64,000 bases of DNA from assembly GCF_900111395.1 (NCBI RefSeq), contig NZ_FOHV01000012.1, forward strand, positions 31,868 through 95,867, in the 5' to 3' direction. The number at the start of each line of letters is the position of its first letter. Positions within the stretch are counted from its first letter, which is position 1. Source of the DNA: Thorsellia anophelis DSM 18579. GTDB lineage: Bacteria > Pseudomonadota > Gammaproteobacteria > Enterobacterales > Thorselliaceae. Under the pieces are notes generated by a model. It was not told where the DNA came from, searched no databases, and saw only the letters and a list, made by a program, of their open reading frames with translations. Below, one piece after another: positions 38,243-48,120 of this stretch. Made by a program: the position numbers and the translations under genes.

Positions 38243-39292
38243 ATGAGTATTAAACATCTTGAAAAATTAGTCATTTGCCATATTGATTGCTCTATTTGGA
38301 GTGGTCGTAAGAAACTTCGCCCAGAAGATTTTCGTCTTCCTGATGGTTCTCAATTACCACCTAGTGAAGTAGCCAGTCTTGGTAGTAAAAAAATCTGCGA
38401 TCCTGAGGCACTTAATCACTTTGAGCGTTTGAAAAAAGAGGCTCAACGCCAATGTGAACTTGTCGGTGTCAAATTTCTAGGTGGATATGCTATTCCTGAA
38501 AATTTAATTAATAGCATTACCCCAGAGCTTGACCGAATAGGACAAGAGTTTATGCACCATAAGCATCTCTTTCTTGCCAATTACGATAGTGTGACAAAAG
38601 GCTGGGTAGAAAAACACCCTAATTTTGCTGAGGCAATAACTAGGGCAATCTCGCCTATACAAGACGTACAGGAACGATTTCAATTTAATTACACCTTGTA
38701 CAGAATGAAACCTGCTAAACAAAAAATCGCACTGGAAAATAAGGTTGCGGGTATGGGACAAACTTTGTTTAGTGAAATTGCTCGTGATGCGAATGAATTA
38801 TTTAGGCTATCAATTGCAGGTAAAGATCAATTAAGTCAAAGAGCTATAAACCCTTTAAAACGTATTCATAATAAACTGAATGGATTGTCATTTTTGGATA
38901 ACCGAGTGCAGCCTGTTGTTGATACTTTAGCAAATTTATTAAATCGCTTTCCAACAATAGGTGCGGTTACAGGTGGATTATTTCATGAAACCGTCTCTAC
39001 AATTTTAATGTTAACCGATCCTGATAAACTAAAAATGCACGCTGAAACTTATCTCAATCCAAATAGTACAAGCAAATCAGATACCATATCCACTACCCCA
39101 TCAACATCAACCCAAAAAGGAGATCTCGTGAACAATCCCCCCATTACCACACAAACAAAAGTAGCAACCAAAAGAACACAAGAGCAACCTTTTGGAAATA
39201 GTCAATCTAAGTCTGATAATGAAAACAATTCAATAGAACAAAAACAGACACAGTCACTCACTAATAAGAAACCACATTCACACTATTTTTGA
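38243..39292 (+). CDS. DUF3150 domain protein with disordered tail
   Basis: A 349-aa protein of the DUF3150 family (HIDCSIWSGRKKLRPEDF, SEVASLGSKKICDPEAL, CELVGVKFLGGYAIPE). It is found next to CobS- and CobT-like genes in integrative elements; its function is unknown. The folded part ends near residue 275. The last 75 residues are polar and repeat-poor but Ser/Thr/Gln-rich, ending KKPHSHYF. The tip resembles the SSYYF end of the exonuclease. An AAAGGAAAC ribosome site precedes the ATG. Confidence 0.85.
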   Translation: MSIKHLEKLVICHIDCSIWSGRKKLRPEDFRLPDGSQLPPSEVASLGSKKICDPEALNHFERLKKEAQRQCELVGVKFLGGYAIPENLINSITPELDRIGQEFMHHKHLFLANYDSVTKGWVEKHPNFAEAITRAISPIQDVQERFQFNYTLYRMKPAKQKIALENKVAGMGQTLFSEIARDANELFRLSIAGKDQLSQRAINPLKRIHNKLNGLSFLDNRVQPVVDTLANLLNRFPTIGAVTGGLFHETVSTILMLTDPDKLKMHAETYLNPNSTSKSDTISTTPSTSTQKGDLVNNPPITTQTKVATKRTQEQPFGNSQSKSDNENNSIEQKQTQSLTNKKPHSHYF

Positions 39293-39426
39293 TCTTAGAT
39301 GAATGTATCTGAATTAGCTAAGACTAGCTGTTTTACCGATGTTAATTTTAACCAATAGGTCAACTTTTATGTTGGCCTATTTTTTTTGAAATAACTTATC
39401 TAAACCTATATTAAAAAGGAATTTTT

Positions 39427-41265
39427 ATGAAAGAACCGATTAAAAATGCACTACCTATTGTTGCAGCTGCTTACGGAGAAAAATTTGGTATTCATGTCCT
39501 TTTCCAAGGTAAGCAAGCTAAAACAGATGGTAAAACAATCATACTGCCAGTTGCTGAACTTAATTCACCAGAAGATAAGGCCGTTATGTGGGGTTACCTT
39601 GCACACGAAGCGGCTCATATCCGTTATACTGATTTTAATGTTGTAGCAAACATTAATCATCCAATTAAACATGCGTTACTAAATATCGTTGAGGATATCC
39701 GAATAGAACTTTGTTTAGCTAAAGCTTACCCTGGTACGCTAAATACCATCAATGCAGTCATCACTTACTTAATTGCAAATAAAGAAATTCGTTACCCTAA
39801 ACAAGATACGCCTGTGAATCTTTTACAGATGATGTGTCTACTGACACTTCGGTTACATTGCCTAAAACAAAAAGCATTAACTGAAATTCAGCAACAAGTA
39901 AAAACATCCATGGATAAAATATTCCCTCTATCATTTAATCAATTTTTATCCAAACACTTTGAAGAAGTCCCCCACTTAACATCAACACAAGATGCGCTCA
40001 ATTGGGTGAACATATTGCTGTTAAATGTCATGAACTTACCTGATTTAATGGCTTATGATGATCGTTCTGAAGACCATAAGACTAATAAGACACCTACTGA
40101 TCCTCAGCTACAATCAAAAGAACAATCGGTGCCTTCAAGTGAATCTCATTCAAAGCAGAACCATAGCAAGCAGAATTCTAACCTTGGTAAAAATCAACAA
40201 TCAGAAACCAACATAATAGGAGATAGGACATCCGTTGAGAATAATCGTAAAAGTAGTGAGGCAACTTGTGACTTAAATAATTCTGTTCAGAATTCAACTC
40301 AAATGTATTCTGACTCAGGCAAAGATAATAAGAGCCAAAGTACTACACGCATAGCACTCGAAAAGATTGCTTCATCAATTATCAATGCTGATCAAAAGGA
40401 TATACAAGAGGATCTATTCAGTAGAGCCGCAAATAAACTCAATAAAATGGCAAAAAATTCTGAAAAACGGACTATTATTGATATTGGACGAGTTGAAATT
40501 GCTAAAGCGCATAATGGGTTAACAGAATTAAGCCAACTCAAATTAGCACAAAAAGAATCCTCGCTATTACGTATCAGATTAAGAAATTGGCTTGTTGCAT
40601 TGCAACAGACAAAACCTGCCCCTAAGCAAAAAGGGCAGCACTTAATTCCAAGGCGTATTGGACTATCACAAGCTGGAGAAACTCGTATTTTTGAACAACA
40701 TATCAATAAAATTGCACCAAATGCAGACATACACTTGCTAGTAGATAGATCCTCTTCAATGAATCGTACCACCACTGTTAATCAAACAATCAGTCGATAT
40801 TGTGATATTGCGAATCAAGCTGCATTATCCTTAGCACTTGCACTAGAAGGTATTGTTGGAATAAGTCTGGCTGTAACGTATTTTGGGAAAGCAGGTAATC
40901 ACCCTGCGCTCACAACTGTTTTACGTCCAAATGAACTAGTCACGCCTAATGCAAGTAAATTTTATCAACATGCTAATGGCAATACCCCTATGGCAGAGGG
41001 CATTTGGTTTGCAGTACATGACCTACTCAAACTTAAAGGTAAACGCAAAATTATTATTATCATTACAGATGGTAAACCCTCTAGTACTGAACAGACAATG
41101 GAGGTGATTAAGACTTGTATTGACAATAATTTTGAATTGATAGGTATAGGAATACGGGAGGATTATGTTAAAACATTATTCAATAGAAGCATTGTTATTG
41201 ATGATCCAAGTCGTTTAAAAGATTCACTTTTTAGTCTACTGCAAAGTACTCTACAAAAATACTAG
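39427..41265 (+). CDS. CobT-like von Willebrand A domain protein
   Basis: A 612-aa protein with three parts. The N-terminal domain has a zinc-protease-like motif HEAAH (60-64) and a downstream acidic VEDIRIE (88-94). The middle (about 210-310) is low-complexity, Ser/Asn/Gln-rich. The C-terminal VWA domain has a perfect MIDAS motif, Asp440-x-Ser442-x-Ser444 (LLVDRSSSMN), and IIIITDGKPSS. It is expected to couple to the CobS/MoxR ATPase. Whether the HEAAH site is active is unknown, but it is unusual enough to note. AAAAGGAAT precedes the ATG. Confidence 0.88.
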   Translation: MKEPIKNALPIVAAAYGEKFGIHVLFQGKQAKTDGKTIILPVAELNSPEDKAVMWGYLAHEAAHIRYTDFNVVANINHPIKHALLNIVEDIRIELCLAKAYPGTLNTINAVITYLIANKEIRYPKQDTPVNLLQMMCLLTLRLHCLKQKALTEIQQQVKTSMDKIFPLSFNQFLSKHFEEVPHLTSTQDALNWVNILLLNVMNLPDLMAYDDRSEDHKTNKTPTDPQLQSKEQSVPSSESHSKQNHSKQNSNLGKNQQSETNIIGDRTSVENNRKSSEATCDLNNSVQNSTQMYSDSGKDNKSQSTTRIALEKIASSIINADQKDIQEDLFSRAANKLNKMAKNSEKRTIIDIGRVEIAKAHNGLTELSQLKLAQKESSLLRIRLRNWLVALQQTKPAPKQKGQHLIPRRIGLSQAGETRIFEQHINKIAPNADIHLLVDRSSSMNRTTTVNQTISRYCDIANQAALSLALALEGIVGISLAVTYFGKAGNHPALTTVLRPNELVTPNASKFYQHANGNTPMAEGIWFAVHDLLKLKGKRKIIIIITDGKPSSTEQTMEVIKTCIDNNFELIGIGIREDYVKTLFNRSIVIDDPSRLKDSLFSLLQSTLQKY

Positions 41266-41735
41266 ACCGAGCGTATTGCATAAGACAGGTCGTGAAAGTA
41301 ATTTATTACTGACATGGCCTGCTTAGCAAAGTGACGATATTACAAATTCTTTTACCTAAAATTTTAAACTGTCGTTAGATGTCAATACAGTCACGTTTGA
41401 AAATCTTTTATTTTTTATTCTTAAATCATAAGGTTCAGACTGCTGAAAAATGAGCATTTAAACTGATGACGATAGTTACTGATAACAACCCCAAAAGTTT
41501 GAATTTAGGTTATTAATGTTATTTATTATCTACCCCATTTTCAATTTCAATTTTTAATCATCAATTTACCCACTATTTCCATCAGAATTTTAGTTACTCA
41601 TGTTAACTCAATGAACATGAGTGTAATGACTAAAACACTATGATTTAGATCCTTAAAGTAGATCTACTTTTGTTCAAGGTTAAATATTACCAAGCTTAAC
41701 TATCAAATGGATAATTAATCTACAAGGAGAAAAAA
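41266..41735. other. Spacer after CobT-like gene
   Basis: 470 bp. A 9-bp inverted repeat (ACTCATGTT 41597-41605, AACATGAGT 41615-41623) with a 9-nt loop is visible. A looser hairpin near 41286-41323 may terminate the upstream gene. An AAGGAG ribosome site precedes the next gene. Confidence 0.4.
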
Positions 41736-42380
41736 ATGATTAATCACAACTTAAATATCGATGTTACTACATACTTAAAGCTATTTAACCATGTTAATTT
41801 ACTACAACTTAAATATTCAAAATTATTACCAGTAAGGATGGACTTTAGCTTTAACAAAGGCTCTAGCCTTGGTCAACAAAGAAACAGTGATTTTATTTTT
41901 AGAGAAATGTATGCATTAATGCAATATTTATTGGAGGATGAGGTAATTGTTGCTTATCAATGGGTTCCTGAATATGCAATTGATACAGGACTTCATTATC
42001 ATAGTGTGATGTATATCAATGCGCACCGTTTTGTAAGTGCGCATATCGCTTGTACTAGAGCTATTGAAATTTGGCATTACATTACAGGTGGTGAAGGAAG
42101 GCATTTTGACTGTGACTTAGAAAGATATCGTTATAAAAGACCCTTAACTATGTTGCATTATTCAAAAGCGAGTGAATATCAAACGCTACTCTATGCAATC
42201 AGCTACTTAGCAAAAAAAGACCAAAAATTCTTAAATTTGAACCATGAACCTTTTGTTGTTTTAAGTGATGTTCCAGAACCCTCCTTAAGAGGTAGACCAA
42301 GGGCTAATAGAAATGCTAATTTACATAGTTATTTGCCAGTATCCATCAGTCAACATTTGGCTCATTCAAAATCATTTTGA
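41736..42380 (+). CDS. YagK/YfjJ (inovirus Gp2-like) protein
   Basis: A 214-aa protein of the YagK/YfjJ C-terminal / inovirus Gp2 family. The order of segments fits: LLPVRMDFSF, FIFREMYALMQYL, VAYQWVPEYAIDTGLHYHSVMYIN, IEIWHYITGGEG, and SYLAKKDQKF. The His-x-His in GLHYHSVMY resembles the metal-binding pair of HUH replication initiators. Members occur in P4-like islands and filamentous phages and are thought to act in replication, but this is not well tested. The C-terminal SLRGRPRANRN is basic. Confidence 0.75.
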   Translation: MINHNLNIDVTTYLKLFNHVNLLQLKYSKLLPVRMDFSFNKGSSLGQQRNSDFIFREMYALMQYLLEDEVIVAYQWVPEYAIDTGLHYHSVMYINAHRFVSAHIACTRAIEIWHYITGGEGRHFDCDLERYRYKRPLTMLHYSKASEYQTLLYAISYLAKKDQKFLNLNHEPFVVLSDVPEPSLRGRPRANRNANLHSYLPVSISQHLAHSKSF

Positions 42381-42617
42381 GCGCTTTGATAGTAGTCTTG
42401 GCTATTCAGTAGGATTGTAATAGCGTAATGATTTAATCTTACTGGTTTGTTAATCGTATAAAATCACATATTGGCAATATGTTCTCAATTGAAATTCTTC
42501 GTTCTAATTTTCCAGTTTGGTAAATCGAATAATACTTAGACCTATATCACTGTAGAGGTAGTCTTATCAGTGTATGGCATGTTCTACCAGTAAAATTTAA
42601 CCAAAGGAGAATATATT

Positions 42618-43217
42618 ATGTCGAGTACCAATCAGCAATTTAGTGAATTATTAGATTATTTATTTGATAAAGCAAAAGACGGATTAGGTGCATTTGAATC
42701 TGCATCAGTTTTAGCTCAATCATATAGGAATGATTACAATAACATCAATGATGCTATTGAAGCTTTAATTCGCAATGAAACGTGGAAAGCCACTTGTTCT
42801 GGTTTTATCTCTGGTTTAGGGGGATGGTTTACCTCCATCGTCCTATTACCTACAAACTTGGTCAGTGTATTGTTTATTCAAATTCGTTTAGTAGCAACTA
42901 TCGCAATACTAAAAGGACACGATATTACTAGCTTTAATACTAAATGGATCATACTTGGCTGTCTGTGTGGGAACTTATTAAGCAGTTTACTGAAAAACAA
43001 ATCAATAAGTTTGTTTGCAGGCAAAGTGGGCGTTGTTGCAATTAACAATCTAAATAAACTTGTAATTAAACAGCTATCTACCAAGCTAATAGTTCAATCA
43101 ACTAGTAGCTTTACTAAGTTTATACCAATCTTAGGTGGTGTTATCAGTGGAGGGATGGATTACTATGCTACCAAAGGGATTGGTGAAACAGCAGTAACGA
43201 TTTTTAGTGGCAGGTAA
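42618..43217 (+). CDS. EcsC family protein
   Basis: A 199-aa protein resembling the EcsC family: a helical N-terminus, NETWKATCSGFISGLGGWFTSIVLLPTNLVSVLFIQIRLVATIAILKGHDI (glycine-rich hydrophobic hairpin, about 50-105), and a C-terminal FIPILGGVISGGMDYYATKGIGETA. The central and terminal hydrophobic stretches suggest membrane association. The function is unknown. AAAGGAG precedes the ATG. It stands in the non-conserved middle of the island, so it may be cargo. Confidence 0.7.
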   Translation: MSSTNQQFSELLDYLFDKAKDGLGAFESASVLAQSYRNDYNNINDAIEALIRNETWKATCSGFISGLGGWFTSIVLLPTNLVSVLFIQIRLVATIAILKGHDITSFNTKWIILGCLCGNLLSSLLKNKSISLFAGKVGVVAINNLNKLVIKQLSTKLIVQSTSSFTKFIPILGGVISGGMDYYATKGIGETAVTIFSGR

Positions 43218-43441
43218 TTTTTTACTCAACGTCTGTACAGTCACAATTTAAATTGTAGAGGTGAATGCCTAACGCATGATTGGGATTGGCAATCATCCTC
43301 TTATTGAAATTATTATCAGGTTAGTTTAAGTTAACATAAACAGTATGGCTAAAAGAGTCAACACAAAAAAGTTAAACGCCTTGAGGCTACAGATTACAAT
43401 TCTCTATTCATTACCTCAATGACTATTGAGTGAATTTAGTA

Positions 43442-43636
43442 TCAAATACCGTCCTTATCGGAGTTTTCTGAAACACTGTTATGTAGGTCGCTAATATCAT
43501 TTAAATTAGCACGTGTCGAAAAATCAGTATTCACAAAGGAATCGATATCAAAGTTATTATCATCAATATCTTTAGGTGATTGTTTGCCCGTTGCGCTTGT
43601 TGTAGGCTTTACATACTGAAAAGTAGTTTTACTCAT
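43442..43636 (-). CDS. Small acidic protein of unknown function
   Basis: A 64-aa protein starting at ATG 43636 with GAGGT five bases upstream, which supports translation. It is acidic, Asp/Asn/Ser-rich and probably disordered (PKDIDDNNFDIDSF, then SDLHNSVSENSDKDG). I do not recognise a family. It stands alone between the EcsC-like gene and exported proteins. Confidence 0.5.
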   Translation of the reverse strand: MSKTTFQYVKPTTSATGKQSPKDIDDNNFDIDSFVNTDFSTRANLNDISDLHNSVSENSDKDGI

Positions 43637-43793
43637 AAGCACCTCAATTTAATTTTGTGTGATAAGACTAAAGCTGATAAAGTCAAATAAACCTTAGTGT
43701 TTGCTTACTTTTTGGGGTATCAAATTGGTTAACGAAATTCTAGAATGCATCATTATTTGAACTAAAATTACAGGGTTATAAGGAGTCGACCAA

Positions 43794-43813
43794 TTAGATC
43801 ACCATTAGGTGAT
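43794..43813 (-). terminator. Hairpin downstream of exported protein gene
   Basis: A perfect 8-bp stem AGATCACC / GGTGATCT with loop ATTA, 76 bp past the stop of the reverse-strand gene. Probable terminator, although T-runs are short on both sides. Confidence 0.5.
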
Positions 43814-43888
43814 CTTTCTAGATGGATGTTTATTTTTTAGCCCTTCTCTTTTACTTACTGAAAATAAGAGCCCGACACCATGGCTACA

Positions 43889-44584
43889 TTATAAACCGTT
43901 ACATTCATCCCAATTATACCAATTTTTCATGATGACTGATAACCCTGTGGTCTCTATGAAATCAACATGATTAACAACAATAAAATCATTCTTACTAACA
44001 CTTGTAAGTGCTTTATACAGGCGTTCGATATTCTGCCATTGCTCAAAAGTATTATAGTCAATCCCACTAATATTTACATTTTCAGGCCACTGCCCGTTGA
44101 TAGTAATCGATGGCCCTGATTCTTTTACCATTGGGCACCAAATTTGAAATTCACCTGTTTGAAAAACAGCTTTGATTGTCTCCTGATTAGGTTGACTCCA
44201 TAGTGTCTGATTGCTTTCTTCAATAACTTCTCCCAAGCATGATTTGTCATAATCAAGTTTGGACATTATTTCAGGTAGATTATCAGCTTTAACTACATAA
44301 CTACCGAATTTTAAAGTATCACTAGGTTTGGCTTGTGATAATAATTTCCAAGGCTTAGCTAAGTTTGACAAACTATGTTCAACTCCATTAATTGCCACAA
44401 TTGGATAATTGAATTCGCCATTTGAAATTGATGGGCCTTCTGTGTAATTGCAAGTAATATAAACTTTGGTATTAATATCATTATTCATAATAGTTAATCC
44501 ATTGTTTTGCGGTATCATTTCCCATTGTGCTGAAGCACTTAGGGAAATTAGTCCAAGTGTAACAACTGATATGCGTTTAATCAT
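43889..44584 (-). CDS. Exported protein of unknown function
   Basis: A 231-aa protein with a clear signal peptide (MIKRISVVTLGLISLSASA, cleavage before QWEMIP). The mature part contains four cysteines (YITCN, KSCLG, IWCPM, DECNG) that could form two disulfides in the periplasm. No family recognised. It lies near a lipoprotein and a GTPase gene on the same strand; the three may be a functional set, but spacing of several hundred bases argues for separate transcripts. Confidence 0.65.
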   Translation of the reverse strand: MIKRISVVTLGLISLSASAQWEMIPQNNGLTIMNNDINTKVYITCNYTEGPSISNGEFNYPIVAINGVEHSLSNLAKPWKLLSQAKPSDTLKFGSYVVKADNLPEIMSKLDYDKSCLGEVIEESNQTLWSQPNQETIKAVFQTGEFQIWCPMVKESGPSITINGQWPENVNISGIDYNTFEQWQNIERLYKALTSVSKNDFIVVNHVDFIETTGLSVIMKNWYNWDECNGL

Positions 44585-44954
44585 TTGATTGTCCTAAATT
44601 GAAGTGAGCTAAACTAAGATTAGCTAATTAACGATTTTATTATTTACAAAACAGAAACAACACTTGTATCTGGTTGGCATTGATTTCATAATTTGTGGCA
44701 GTATTTAACTATCTGTATTTTTTTACCGAGTATAAATGTAATACTTGACCTAAGCGCCATTTGCTATCTGAGGTTAGATTACAGAATTTCAACCCAAGAT
44801 ATTGATAATTAAAAATTAGTTTATTTAAAAATGAATGGGATTTCAATAAATCTGTGTTGAATGATACGACTCACATAACCCATAAAGTTATAAAATCATT
44901 TTATAAAATCTTTACAACACCATATCATTTTCATCCCCGCAACACTTGAAAATA
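44585..44954. other. Spacer between exported protein and lipoprotein genes
   Basis: 370 bp, AT-rich, presumably carrying the promoter of the exported protein. No recognisable element. Confidence 0.3.
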
Positions 44955-45575
44955 TTACTGTTCCCAACGAGAATACCTAGGATCTGCACTACTAGATTGC
45001 GCTAAAAATGCAAGCTCCTCTTTCGTAAAAAAGATTTCAGCATTCACTAATCCAATAGATTCAGCGGTAATTTTTGACAATGAGCGTCTAATATTAGCTC
45101 TGTCATCTTTATCATAGGTAACGCCTAATTTATCTCCACCATCTACATGGTAAACTTTATAACCAAATTCAGTATATTTCCAAGTGACAGGTTGACCATC
45201 TTTATCCTTCATGGAAAAAGTTACATCAGCAGTACAATTGTGAACATTCGTTGCATCATCTTCAATCAACCAAGTAACGACATTGTCAAATTTCAAATCA
45301 ATCGTATCCGTTTGTGCTAAGTACAATTCATTTACATCGTGGCCTAATTTTCGGTTGAATCCACCTTTTTTAAGCCGATCTTCACTGTTCAAAAACCTTG
45401 CATAATACGTATCAGGATCATTACTTAAAATCCATTGAGCATTAACGCCTTTCGTTAATGCTCTGTGAAGCAATTCAGGCAATTGTTCACTATTACATCT
45501 AACTAGCTCTTCTTTTTTACAGCCTGAAATAATCATTGTGGTAGCTATAATTGTACAGATTGTTACTAACTTCAT
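44955..45575 (-). CDS. Lipoprotein of unknown function
   Basis: From the ATG at 45575 (GGAGTG upstream) the product has 206 aa with a lipoprotein signal peptide: MKLVTIC, hydrophobic core, lipobox ISGC with Cys19 followed by KKEE. The mature part is soluble and polar. Two further cysteines (VRCNS, HNCTA) may form a disulfide. No family recognised. It lies downstream of the GTPase gene, separated by a strong hairpin. Confidence 0.65.
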   Translation of the reverse strand: MKLVTICTIIATTMIISGCKKEELVRCNSEQLPELLHRALTKGVNAQWILSNDPDTYYARFLNSEDRLKKGGFNRKLGHDVNELYLAQTDTIDLKFDNVVTWLIEDDATNVHNCTADVTFSMKDKDGQPVTWKYTEFGYKVYHVDGGDKLGVTYDKDDRANIRRSLSKITAESIGLVNAEIFFTKEELAFLAQSSSADPRYSRWEQ

Positions 45576-45615
45576 ATTCACTCCAATCATGGTTAAAAAA
45601 AGAATTTCATTAAGA

Positions 45616-45653
45616 CAGTCATAGCGTGTAGTTCAAAACACACGCTATGACTG
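45616..45653 (-). terminator. Terminator after GTPase gene
   Basis: A perfect 14-bp inverted repeat (CAGTCATAGCGTGT / ACACGCTATGACTG) with a 10-nt loop, 25 bp past the GTPase stop. Confidence 0.75.
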
Positions 45654-45677
45654 AACATTTTTCGTTTATTAATCAAA

Positions 45678-46670
45678 TTACCAAAATTTAAATTTAGACA
45701 AGGCTTGACTGATGATTTTGCCACTTAAAGCACCTAACAATGGCTTAACATAAGGTTCGGCTTCTTCCCAAATATCACCTGCAAACTCCTTAATATGATC
45801 CCAAAACCCTTTATCAGCTTTTTTCTGAGTCTCTTCAGTTATATTTTCGTCAGCTGCTTCACGTGTGAATGATTTCTTTTTCTTATTAGGTAATACTTCA
45901 ACAATCCTAGTAACTAAACTACTTAAGTTATAATTTTTATAGTCACCAGTTTCTTCATCAAGAACAATGGCTACACTGATAACATCTTCGAGTGCCACAT
46001 CGAATTCAGCGACAACCCTTTCTTTAACGCTATTGATATTTATTATCTGTTTTTCATTTGGCTGCATCTTTTCAAAGCAAAATTTTGAACTTGGATTGAC
46101 TTTATCTGATTGAGTTAATGCAAAAACTATTGGGCAAGATTTGAGTTCACATGTTAGTTCTTTATATGCATCAATCGCTTGTTTCCATGCTCTTGAATCG
46201 GCTTTAATAGCCCAAATCAAAATATCGAATTCAGGAATATGCTTTTTATATAAATCAACATATTCATCGTGCCATTCTGGGCTCTCACCTATGCCAGGTA
46301 AATCTGTGATTTCAAATTTGCCCTTATCGGTCTGTATCAATTTAGTTTGGGCTTCACGGGTACACCCTTGACCACCACCTGATGTGGGGAATACTTCCCT
46401 GCCAAATAAAGCATTGCAAAGACTTGATTTACCTATACCAGAGTCACCTACTATCCCAATCTTTGGTGTATAAGAGAAAGTTGATTTGACTTCTTCTAAT
46501 ATTTTCCAAATTCCTGCATTTGTAGAATTTTCACGCTTATTCATCAACTCTTCAAACAACTTATCAAAAAAACTATCACCGCTACTTTTACTACTCACTT
46601 CATCTTTCATATCTTCGCCTTCTTGTTTGAATGGAAGCTCGTCTTTTGAATCATTTAGTTTAAATTTCAT
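45678..46670 (-). CDS. GTPase of the YeeP/YkfA/YfjP type
   Basis: A 330-aa GTPase. G1 is GDSGIGKSS (75-83), G3 DLPGIGES (123-130) and G4 TQSDK (186-190), a noncanonical form of NKxD. The switch I region TSGGGQGCTRE is conserved with the YeeP/YkfA/YfjP proteins of E. coli prophages and P4-like islands. The N-terminal 50 residues are charged. The C-terminus (KADKGFWDHIKEFAGDIWEEAEPY, then LLGALSGKIIS) could be membrane-associated. The function of this group is unknown; island location suggests a stress or defence role. Confidence 0.85.
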   Translation of the reverse strand: MKFKLNDSKDELPFKQEGEDMKDEVSSKSSGDSFFDKLFEELMNKRENSTNAGIWKILEEVKSTFSYTPKIGIVGDSGIGKSSLCNALFGREVFPTSGGGQGCTREAQTKLIQTDKGKFEITDLPGIGESPEWHDEYVDLYKKHIPEFDILIWAIKADSRAWKQAIDAYKELTCELKSCPIVFALTQSDKVNPSSKFCFEKMQPNEKQIININSVKERVVAEFDVALEDVISVAIVLDEETGDYKNYNLSSLVTRIVEVLPNKKKKSFTREAADENITEETQKKADKGFWDHIKEFAGDIWEEAEPYVKPLLGALSGKIISQALSKFKFW

Positions 46671-46867
46671 TTTATCCTCACATAAAAATTTTTGATTATT
46701 AAATTAACTGTATTACAAACTTCTAACATAACACTCTTCTGATAGTATTACCTTCTGATTTATAGTCAGTACCCACTTGCTAGTTATTACATTAATTTAC
46801 TATACATCATTAACAATACGCCGTAAATGACGTAGATTAATTTTATCGACTAGATAATGATTTCGCC

Positions 46868-47113
46868 ATGAAAAGAATATCAGCAAATCACGATTCAGAC
46901 GGTGTATTAGTTCTCCTTGGCAATGCCGTCCGTAACAGACGAAAAGAACTTAAAATTAGCCAAGAAGAACTTGCCGCCCTAGCTGGTATAGAGCGCGCGC
47001 ATATGGGTAGAATTGAACGCGGTGAGCGTAACGTCACTATTCTTAATGTCATCAAAATCGCAAATGCCTTTAAATGCAGGCCTTCAGAATTACTAGCTGA
47101 TGCAGATTTGTGA
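46868..47113 (+). CDS. XRE-family HTH regulator
   Basis: An 81-aa single-domain helix-turn-helix protein: LLGNAVRNRRKELKISQEELAALAGIERAHMGRIERGERNVTILNVIKIANAF. Such small XRE proteins often control restriction-modification genes (C proteins) or prophage modules. It is divergent from the GTPase gene and about 1 kb upstream of the hsd cluster, so it might regulate either. A quasi-palindrome GTGACGTCGTCAC spans its stop codon (47110-47122). Confidence 0.85.
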   Translation: MKRISANHDSDGVLVLLGNAVRNRRKELKISQEELAALAGIERAHMGRIERGERNVTILNVIKIANAFKCRPSELLADADL

Positions 47114-48120
47114 CGTCGTCACGTTTGAATACTATTTAAGATATAAACAAACTCACTCATAACGCTAAGTCAAGGAAGCTGCTTAGCTAATTGATAGTAT
47201 AGTCAACCATGACGACAAATAATGTCACCAGCATGATAGATTTGTAAATTACGATTTATTAAGTACTTAGATAAGAATTGCAAAGTAAAAAACGACTCTA
47301 GCAACGTTATGAACCAATACGGCACTGAAACTACAACAAAACCTCACCTTCAAGCTATCACCATTAATTAACAAAATTCCCAATTATAGTGCGCAAATTT
47401 TTGGCAAAAAGATTTACTTTATCAAGTAAACACATAATTACATTTTTCCAATTTCGTGATAGGATATCGGGTAATTATAGTAGTCATCAGTGAAGCGGTT
47501 AAAAGCAGTTCTTTCTGAAGCTAATTTCGCCTAAATTTGTAAAACAAATCAAACAAACTTCTAGTTAGTTATGCGGTAGCTTTTCCTGAATAATACCTAG
47601 GCTGTTGTTAAGCAAAGCTGTCACTGAATGAATTCAACTTATATACCCCATGAAACGTTGTTTAGCTTATTCGTGTTAGTCAATTTTTATTAGTTAGTGT
47701 TGATGAAATATTCTTGATTGCCTTGTTAGAGAAATTGCTAGTATCTATACTTTCTAGTACAGTTCAAAGATTCAAAAACGTATTAATAAATAGCATATAA
47801 GTTGTAAGCTTTAGATTCGCTATTGCTAAATTTGCGTTCTAAGAAAAAATTTTGGGGTTAACAAATCATAACTATGGTATTTATGCAATTTTATTATCTT
47901 TGGGTAATCATCTGTATTTTTAAATACTTTTACGTGATTTGATTTTATGACGCGACAAAAAATACCAAGGGTAGTAATCAATAAGCGTAAAACACATGAT
48001 GATTAGATAAATCACGCATAAATTCCAAACAACTACGTGACTTGTTTCAGGTGTATGTAGGGCTAGAAAGATATTTTAAAGTTAAATTAAATCTAATTTA
48101 GTAACAGGATAGGAAAAATT
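47114..48120. other. 1-kb region without recognised genes
   Basis: 1007 bp upstream of the hsd cluster. Stop codons are dense in all frames and I recognise no gene, RNA or repeat. It may be decayed DNA, given the hsdM remnant that follows. Confidence 0.35.

Noticed and set aside
37009..41265. Cobalamin biosynthesis (CobS/CobT) genes
   Set aside because: Similarity is to the ATPase and VWA families only; there is no CobN or other corrin gene, and the context is a mobile element.
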